From JAZRUY01 sp045598845 (GTDB lineage: Bacteria > Verrucomicrobiota > Lentisphaeria > Victivallales > Victivallaceae), in contig JAZRUY010000034.1 of NCBI GenBank assembly GCA_045598845.1, forward strand, positions 30,391 through 94,390: DNA of 64,000 nucleotides. The letters are read 5' to 3'. The translations under genes and the position numbers were made by a program. This document shows, in pieces, positions 58,814 to 64,000 of this stretch. Each line of letters starts with the position of its first letter. Position 1 is the stretch's first letter. The notes beneath the pieces were generated by a model. The model was not told where the DNA came from. It searched no databases and worked only from the letters and a program-made list of their open reading frames with translations.

Positions 58814-60321
58814 ACCGTTTTCCCCGCCACTGCTGTAAGTATTATGCCGGATGCGGGGGTGTGGGGAGAAATAAAAGTAGCGTTTCCGCGAATTTCATCC
58901 GGAAGGAAAACGGCTAAATCCGCCGCCTTGCCTGGTTTTAATTTACCGATGTTTCCCAAATTGAAAGTTTCAGCCGGCAATGCGGTCAGCCGCCGCACCG
59001 CTTCCTCGATATTGATATTGGCATCCAGCAACCGTCGGACAAAGTCCGCTGCCGCTCCGAATCCGCGTGGATGACTTCTCCCGATAGAATAATCTTCCGG
59101 CCGGGTACTCTCATCACTTCCCATCATACAGTATGGCAATTGCATAATCCTGCGGAGATTATCTTCAGACATGCCGTGAAACGCGGCGGAAGTTCCGGTC
59201 GCGTCCTCCGCCAGCAATTCCACTGTCAGTTCCGCCGGGTGGCAGAGTTCCTTTCGCGCCAGCTCGGACAACATACCCCCGCCGGCATATTTCGGAACAC
59301 CGGTTGAAATCAGTTGTACATCGTCCCAGTAAGTTTCCGCCCGCTCCGCCCGCAACATCCTTGCGACTTGACTCCGCACTTCCGGGGCAGCTAATGCCTT
59401 CATCAATGCCGCATCGTCCATATCATCGTATGGCGCCGGCAGAATTACACTTAGTTGCGTCATTGCGGCGGTATAGGGATAGCGGTCCACTGTAATTCTG
59501 ATGCCGTCTTTTTCGGCTTCGTCAATGAGTTTTAATGCGGCATCCAGTTTGGGCCAGTTGTTCCGCCCTGCGGTTTTAAAATGGCTTATCTGCACTTTTT
59601 TCAATCCGGCCTCACGGGCGCAATGCAGAGTTTCATCCAATGATTCCAGCAACTCAGCGCCTTCGCTGCGCAGATGAGTGGCATAGATTCCTCCGGCATA
59701 CTGTACTTCCCGCATCAAAGCCGCCGTTTCATCCGTTTCGGCGAATTTTCCAGGTACATAAAGCAATCCGGCCGACAAACCCAGGGATCCGCATGCCAGT
59801 TCTTCCGACAGCAACCGCCGCATTTCATCCAGTTCATTGCCGCAGAGTTGTTTCTTTTCGTAACCGGTCACCGCGGCGCGCAGAGTGTTGTGTCCGGTCA
59901 AGGCGAATACTCTCGGGACGGTGCCCCTAACCGCCGCCGCCTGTATCCATCCGGAATAATCATTCCAATCCAAACCGATACCGTACCGGTGATACAGTTC
60001 TGACAAGTGTTCACGGTTGTTTTTGGTCAGAGGAAAAGCGGAAAGACCGCAGTTACCGCAAATTTCCGAAGTTATACCTTGGGAAATTTTTCCAAATCCG
60101 GCAGGTGCGGCAAGCAGACTGATATCGGAATGGGCATGCGCGTCAATGAACCCGGGAGCCAGCACTGCATCCGCAGGCAATATTTCTACCGCATCAGCGG
60201 CACAGGAAGTGTAATCTCTTCCGACAGCGGCGATGATTCCGTCCTCTGTGAGCAGACATCCCCGGTGCAGCGGTGCCCCGGTTCCATCGGCAATCCAGCC
60301 GCCTTTATAAAGTATTTTCAT
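58801..60321 (-). CDS. D-aminoacylase / N-acyl-D-amino acid deacylase-like amidohydrolase
   Basis: 506 aa amidohydrolase. Metal ligands are visible: His62 and His64 in FIDAHAHSD, the Cys-ligand region EICGNCGLSAFP, HLRSEGAELLESL and ISHFKTAG (His residues), and the Asp of MMGSDESTRPED. These match the D-aminoacylase family, which removes acyl groups from D-amino acids. Overlaps the debranching-enzyme stop by 17 bases, so they are co-transcribed, an unusual pairing. Dipeptidase- or dihydroorotase-like activity is less likely. Confidence 0.85.
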   Translation of the reverse strand: MKILYKGGWIADGTGAPLHRGCLLTEDGIIAAVGRDYTSCAADAVEILPADAVLAPGFIDAHAHSDISLLAAPAGFGKISQGITSEICGNCGLSAFPLTKNNREHLSELYHRYGIGLDWNDYSGWIQAAAVRGTVPRVFALTGHNTLRAAVTGYEKKQLCGNELDEMRRLLSEELACGSLGLSAGLLYVPGKFAETDETAALMREVQYAGGIYATHLRSEGAELLESLDETLHCAREAGLKKVQISHFKTAGRNNWPKLDAALKLIDEAEKDGIRITVDRYPYTAAMTQLSVILPAPYDDMDDAALMKALAAPEVRSQVARMLRAERAETYWDDVQLISTGVPKYAGGGMLSELARKELCHPAELTVELLAEDATGTSAAFHGMSEDNLRRIMQLPYCMMGSDESTRPEDYSIGRSHPRGFGAAADFVRRLLDANINIEEAVRRLTALPAETFNLGNIGKLKPGKAADLAVFLPDEIRGNATFISPHTPASGIILTAVAGKTVYRS

Positions 60322-63300
60322 TTTTCTCAGTCAGCAACTTCCACACCCGGTAGAATTCCGAGACGCTCCATGCCTGGGCCGCGCATCCGCCGGCGCGGTG
60401 CGGGGCATCACCGTCCGCTATTTCGGGAAGTTGTCCCGGTACTCCGCTCTCGAAATAACCGGCGGCACCGCTCAGCAACGAGAGCGCCCGTGAGCGTGAT
60501 GCCGTTCCTCCGATCATATACAGAGCTTCGCAATAAGCGGGAAACGGCCAAAACCATACTGTGCCGTTGTGATACGCTTTTTTGCGGCATTCATCCTCTT
60601 CCCCGCGGTAACTGCCGCAATACGGATATTCCGGGTTATTGAGTATCCGTCCGTTCCGGGTTACCTCCAACCGGTATTTCACCCGGCGGTCGGCCAGTGT
60701 ACGGATACCGCCCGGCACCAGCAGCGCCGCGGATGATTCCAGTATCATTTTCATTTTATCCGGATCGGTTACAGCGCCCAGTGTCACGCAAAGGAGCGAA
60801 TTGCTGCGCAGATGGTCATCCGCCGCCGCCATCGCCGCAGAAGTGCCGGGTGCGCCATGCAGACAATCGCTGCAGAAATTCTGGCCGGCAGGGAAAAACA
60901 GTTTTTCCACATTCTCCTTAACTTTCCCGGCCAGTACTCCGCATGGCTTGGAAAAACCGGCGGCGAATTCCAACACCGCATACCAGAGTGCCTGAATTTC
61001 CACCGGATAGCCTTCACGCGGTGTGCCGGCTGGATAATTGGTATCCATCCATGTGAAATGCGAAGGACTGAAAATCAATCCGGAATCCGTATCCATCCGG
61101 ATACCGTTCGGAGTTCCGTTGCGGTAATTTTCAATGATGGAAAGCACGATTTGCCGGAAATTCCGTTTACCGTCGCATCTTGCCGTCATTATTTCCTTAT
61201 CTCCGGTTGCGGCGATATAATCGCGCAATGCCACAATGAGGTACAGCGGGGCATCGCTGGTATCCCGGTTGCCGTGATCATTTCCTCTGATCATATTCGG
61301 TATCGTGCCGTTTCGCTCGAAAGCCGCAAATTGCTTCAGAATAGCTGCGGCATCGGCGGTGAATTCCGGACATTTCACCAATCCTCGCAGAGTAATCAGA
61401 GTATCGCGCCCCCAATCCATAAACCACGGATAGCCGGCCATAACCGTTTTGAAACTGTCGCGTTTCACCACATAGCGGCGTAAAGCGTTTTCCGCGACCG
61501 CGGCGGGATCCGCCTGTTCCGGCAATGCCTGTGAAACCGCGAATTCCGGTCGGATTTTTTCTGTATCTGCAGCGGTTACAACCGCATCCAGCAGCACTTC
61601 CCGCTCCGGTTCCAGAATAAATTCGAAATAACCGGGGCTGAACATGTCGGTCTTATCATCCAATCCGTAATAGCGCTCATCCGGCAAATCTACCATATAG
61701 TGCCATTCCGGTTCAAAGTGGAAACTGTTCTTATTCGCCCGCAGCGAAAGTTTCCGTCCGGACGGAGAAAAATCGAAACCGCCGCCGCCGGAAATAACTC
61801 TTGTCGCAGCGGGAAACTTTTGTTCCGGTCCGTCCATGGCCCTGGTTACGCAGTGATTTATCCGGTCTTCCACATCCGGCCGCAAAATCAGTCTGGCGTG
61901 CGGCATATTGCCGCATACGGATCCGGTGGTTCGGAAACTGATTTTTACCGCATCGCCGGTTTCCGCCATCCGGAATTTAACCTGCAACGGCAGCAGCATG
62001 CCCTGCCCGGCCGGTACCGAAAGTTTCCATTCGGCACAATTCGCGGCTCCGGAGGTGAAGCTCTCCACCAGTTCATCTGTAAGTTCTTGAGAATAGTCAT
62101 CGGCTACCAGCCAGCAGCGGATGCGGCTGAGCATCACATAGCGGTCTGAAGGATAGCGGCAAGTACAGTTCCCTGCCAGTAAGGCATTGTATTTACTCGA
62201 AGTACATGAGATCCAGCGGGGGAAAAATGCTTCGCCTCCCCAGGAGTTGGAACAGAATACTTGCAGATTGCGTTTCCGCAGTTCATCGCCGTTGAATACG
62301 GTGGAGATTTTCCGCCGCCCGCCGGATGCCAGCACCAGTATTCGTCCGGAAAAATGCATGGTTCCGTTAGTGCCGCCGTGCCATTCCAGCCGGAAATATT
62401 TCTCTTCGTCACCGCAATGCTCTGGAATTACGATTGTCGCGAAAAAACCGGCTTTGCCAGGCAGCGACAGTGCTTTAGAACATGCTTTTTCGCCGTCAAA
62501 CAGCACTGCGGCGAAAGGAGAGTCTGATTTAATCAGCAGCAGATCTCCTGCCGGTACCGGCACTATTCGGCGGCTGTCGCAAGCGGCATTCCACACCGTG
62601 ACCGGAGCCACTGCGGTTGCTGCTGCTGCGGCGATATATTCCTCCGGTCCGCCGAGCAGTTTTTTCCCGTCTCCCGGAACCGGATGCCGGTTTAATGCCA
62701 GACATATCTTCATCGCCGCCGCTTCTGCCCGCAGAGCCAGACTGCGCGGCGGCTCGCCGTTGACCCATCCGGCCGATTTGCCGGGGCGATAATCGCCGAA
62801 ATGGAAACATTCCGCACCGCCGGGACCCAGTTCGCAGAATTCGCCTTCCCCGTCCTGTCCGAATCTGACCTCGCTTCCTGCGAACAACGCAAATCCGCCG
62901 CCGGGGGTAATGCCTTTCCGCCAATGTACTCTGGCGGCGCGGCTGCAGTCGAGGTTCATCACGGCCAGCGCCAGGGCTGATTCCGCTTCCGGTGCCCTGC
63001 GCAGAGCGGCGATTACATTGCCGCCGCCCGTCTGTACCAGCGTCACTTCGGCGCCGGCGGAAAATTCCGGACACTCGCCCAGCATCCGGTTGAAAACCGC
63101 GATTAGACCGCAAAGAGAACGTTCCGAGTCCCAATTCAGCGCGGAATCTCCGTGTACATCAATTTGCTGGGTGGCGAAAAATTCCGCACCGTTGGCGAAT
63201 CCCATGGAGCCGCCGCCGGAAAGCAGAAACGCAACCATAAACCGCAGCCGCGCATAAGTTTCACCATGCGCCGCCAGCCGGGAATTATCGTGAGTTTCGG

Positions 63301-64000
63301 CAAAATTCACCAAAGTCCCGAAATCCATACCGCATTTGTACGAATAAGGGAAGTAACCGGAAATGCTGTCACGATCATAATTTTGAAACAATTCCGAGTA
63401 TCCCCAGTCCAACCCTGCGGTTCCCAGCAGCCGCTCCTGTACCTTCTGCGGTCCGCCCAGCCCTTCCAGCAGAAACACCGTATCCGGAAATTCCCCGCGC
63501 ACTTTGGCCACGATGTATTCCCAGGCATTTTCCGGCAGCATATAGCCGGCGTCGCAGCGGAATCCGTCCACTCCGCGCCGACACCAGAAAAGGAACACTT
63601 CGGCCATCAGACGGTGCACCTGCGGCAGAGAATAATCCAGTTTGCACAGGTCCGCCCACTGCACCCCCCAGGCGCCGGGAGAGATGAATTCGCCGTCTTC
63701 GCCGCGTACGAAATATTCCGGATGCTCCATCTGCAGTTTGGAGGCCCATCCGGTATGGTTTACAGGAATATCCATGAAAATTCTGCCGTTTCTGGCATGT
63801 ACGGCATCAATCAGTTCTCCGAACTGTTCCATCGGTGTGGCACGGCGATCGAAATCAGCCAGTGCCGGATCCACGCTGAAATAATCAGTGGCGGCAAACG
63901 GACTGCCGAACCGTCCCATTCGTCCGTATTGAACCGGAGCGGGGTGAACCGGCAGCAACTGCAGTATCCGGCAGCCAAGCGTACCGCAAATATGGTCCAG
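60305..64000 (-). CDS. Fused GH13 alpha-glucanotransferase/amylase and GH133 debranching enzyme, 5' end missing
   Basis: Open to the window edge; at least 1,231 aa. The GH13 half shows all four conserved regions: DIPVNHTGW, GFRCDAGYM (nucleophile Asp), VFLLEGLGG (acid/base Glu) and FAETHDNS (transition-state His-Asp). A middle beta-domain (about 62800-61700) follows, then a GH133-like amylo-alpha-1,6-glucosidase domain with PWFMDWGRDTLITLRG and NRDTSDAPLYLIVALRDY, ending near EFYRVWKLL. This combines transferase/amylase and debranching activity in one chain, as in the eukaryotic glycogen debranching enzyme. Cytoplasmic glycogen breakdown is likely. The middle domain is unassigned. Confidence 0.85.
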   Translation of the reverse strand: MDHICGTLGCRILQLLPVHPAPVQYGRMGRFGSPFAATDYFSVDPALADFDRRATPMEQFGELIDAVHARNGRIFMDIPVNHTGWASKLQMEHPEYFVRGEDGEFISPGAWGVQWADLCKLDYSLPQVHRLMAEVFLFWCRRGVDGFRCDAGYMLPENAWEYIVAKVRGEFPDTVFLLEGLGGPQKVQERLLGTAGLDWGYSELFQNYDRDSISGYFPYSYKCGMDFGTLVNFAETHDNSRLAAHGETYARLRFMVAFLLSGGGSMGFANGAEFFATQQIDVHGDSALNWDSERSLCGLIAVFNRMLGECPEFSAGAEVTLVQTGGGNVIAALRRAPEAESALALAVMNLDCSRAARVHWRKGITPGGGFALFAGSEVRFGQDGEGEFCELGPGGAECFHFGDYRPGKSAGWVNGEPPRSLALRAEAAAMKICLALNRHPVPGDGKKLLGGPEEYIAAAAATAVAPVTVWNAACDSRRIVPVPAGDLLLIKSDSPFAAVLFDGEKACSKALSLPGKAGFFATIVIPEHCGDEEKYFRLEWHGGTNGTMHFSGRILVLASGGRRKISTVFNGDELRKRNLQVFCSNSWGGEAFFPRWISCTSSKYNALLAGNCTCRYPSDRYVMLSRIRCWLVADDYSQELTDELVESFTSGAANCAEWKLSVPAGQGMLLPLQVKFRMAETGDAVKISFRTTGSVCGNMPHARLILRPDVEDRINHCVTRAMDGPEQKFPAATRVISGGGGFDFSPSGRKLSLRANKNSFHFEPEWHYMVDLPDERYYGLDDKTDMFSPGYFEFILEPEREVLLDAVVTAADTEKIRPEFAVSQALPEQADPAAVAENALRRYVVKRDSFKTVMAGYPWFMDWGRDTLITLRGLVKCPEFTADAAAILKQFAAFERNGTIPNMIRGNDHGNRDTSDAPLYLIVALRDYIAATGDKEIMTARCDGKRNFRQIVLSIIENYRNGTPNGIRMDTDSGLIFSPSHFTWMDTNYPAGTPREGYPVEIQALWYAVLEFAAGFSKPCGVLAGKVKENVEKLFFPAGQNFCSDCLHGAPGTSAAMAAADDHLRSNSLLCVTLGAVTDPDKMKMILESSAALLVPGGIRTLADRRVKYRLEVTRNGRILNNPEYPYCGSYRGEEDECRKKAYHNGTVWFWPFPAYCEALYMIGGTASRSRALSLLSGAAGYFESGVPGQLPEIADGDAPHRAGGCAAQAWSVSEFYRVWKLLTEKNENTL

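Noticed and set aside
1..64000. CRISPR arrays, insertion sequences, prophage genes, rRNA genes
   Set aside because: No regular direct repeats, transposase or integrase motifs, or rRNA sequence seen on either strand.

Overview
The window reads as a chromosomal segment of a Gram-negative (diderm) bacterium of the PVC superphylum, most likely a Lentisphaerota/Victivallis-like organism. The evidence is a 33-codon lysine/arginine-rich gene at 11126 that resembles the small PVC signature protein, LPS genes (lptD-like, lpxA, hldD, gmhB), a V-type rather than F-type ATPase fragment, ThyX rather than ThyA, and tandem type IV pilus/type II secretion ATPases. Assignment to the phylum is inference from gene content. 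Coding density is high. I saw no insertion sequences, prophage or CRISPR arrays, and only one tRNA.

Layout. 1-3173 (+): end of cdsA, an Lrp regulator overlapping an aminotransferase, and an exported unknown. 3197-10913 (-): one long unit running from a duplicated transglutaminase-like exported protein through an MBL hydrolase, pyrK, pyrD and a Nudix hydrolase to an ECF sigma factor with its putative anti-sigma factor. 11018-12522 (+): the small PVC protein with a clear promoter and terminator, then a possible leader peptide ahead of an exported unknown. 12828-18636 (+): acyltransferase, LptD-like protein, HldD and RsmB in one envelope-centred operon. 18629-22351 (-): proA followed by V-ATPase subunits I and K. 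22399-29327 (+): thiI, two PilB/GspE ATPases, PilC/GspF, coaX. 29320-32751 (-): pyrH, lpxA, a LivK-like lipoprotein and a CBM9-like protein, tightly coupled. 32951-38090 (+): Gfo/Idh oxidoreductase, ispE, gmhB, a membrane histidine kinase and a UPF0489 protein. 38140-39432 (-): acetyl-xylan-esterase-like exported enzyme, divergent from 39665-44392 (+), a sugar isomerase/FGGY kinase/class II aldolase/DUF4432 pathway. 44625-44698 (-): tRNA-Gln(CUG). 44908-50062 (+): rsmE, two lipoproteins, thyX, a SurA-like chaperone, a redoxin/TPR protein, a NifU-like protein. 50333-58813 (+): gyrB, recA, a large TPR protein, ExbB/TolQ, ExbD/TolR, a TonB/TolA-like stub, a zinc-ribbon membrane protein and a lipoprotein. 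58801-64000 (-): a fused GH13-GH133 glycogen debranching enzyme (running off the window) and a D-aminoacylase-like amidohydrolase.

The main themes are outer-membrane biogenesis and a saccharolytic lifestyle. A recurring promoter pattern (TTGnnn, exactly 17 bases, TATATT) precedes six transcription units and looks like the housekeeping sigma consensus. The items most worth a second look are the sugar pathway at 39665-44392 with unknown substrate, the predicted Na+-binding site in the V-ATPase rotor subunit, the dead second transglutaminase module at 7086-10913, the TonB/TolA-like protein without a recognisable C-terminal domain, and a promoter with an inverted-repeat arm inside its spacer at 46271-46354.
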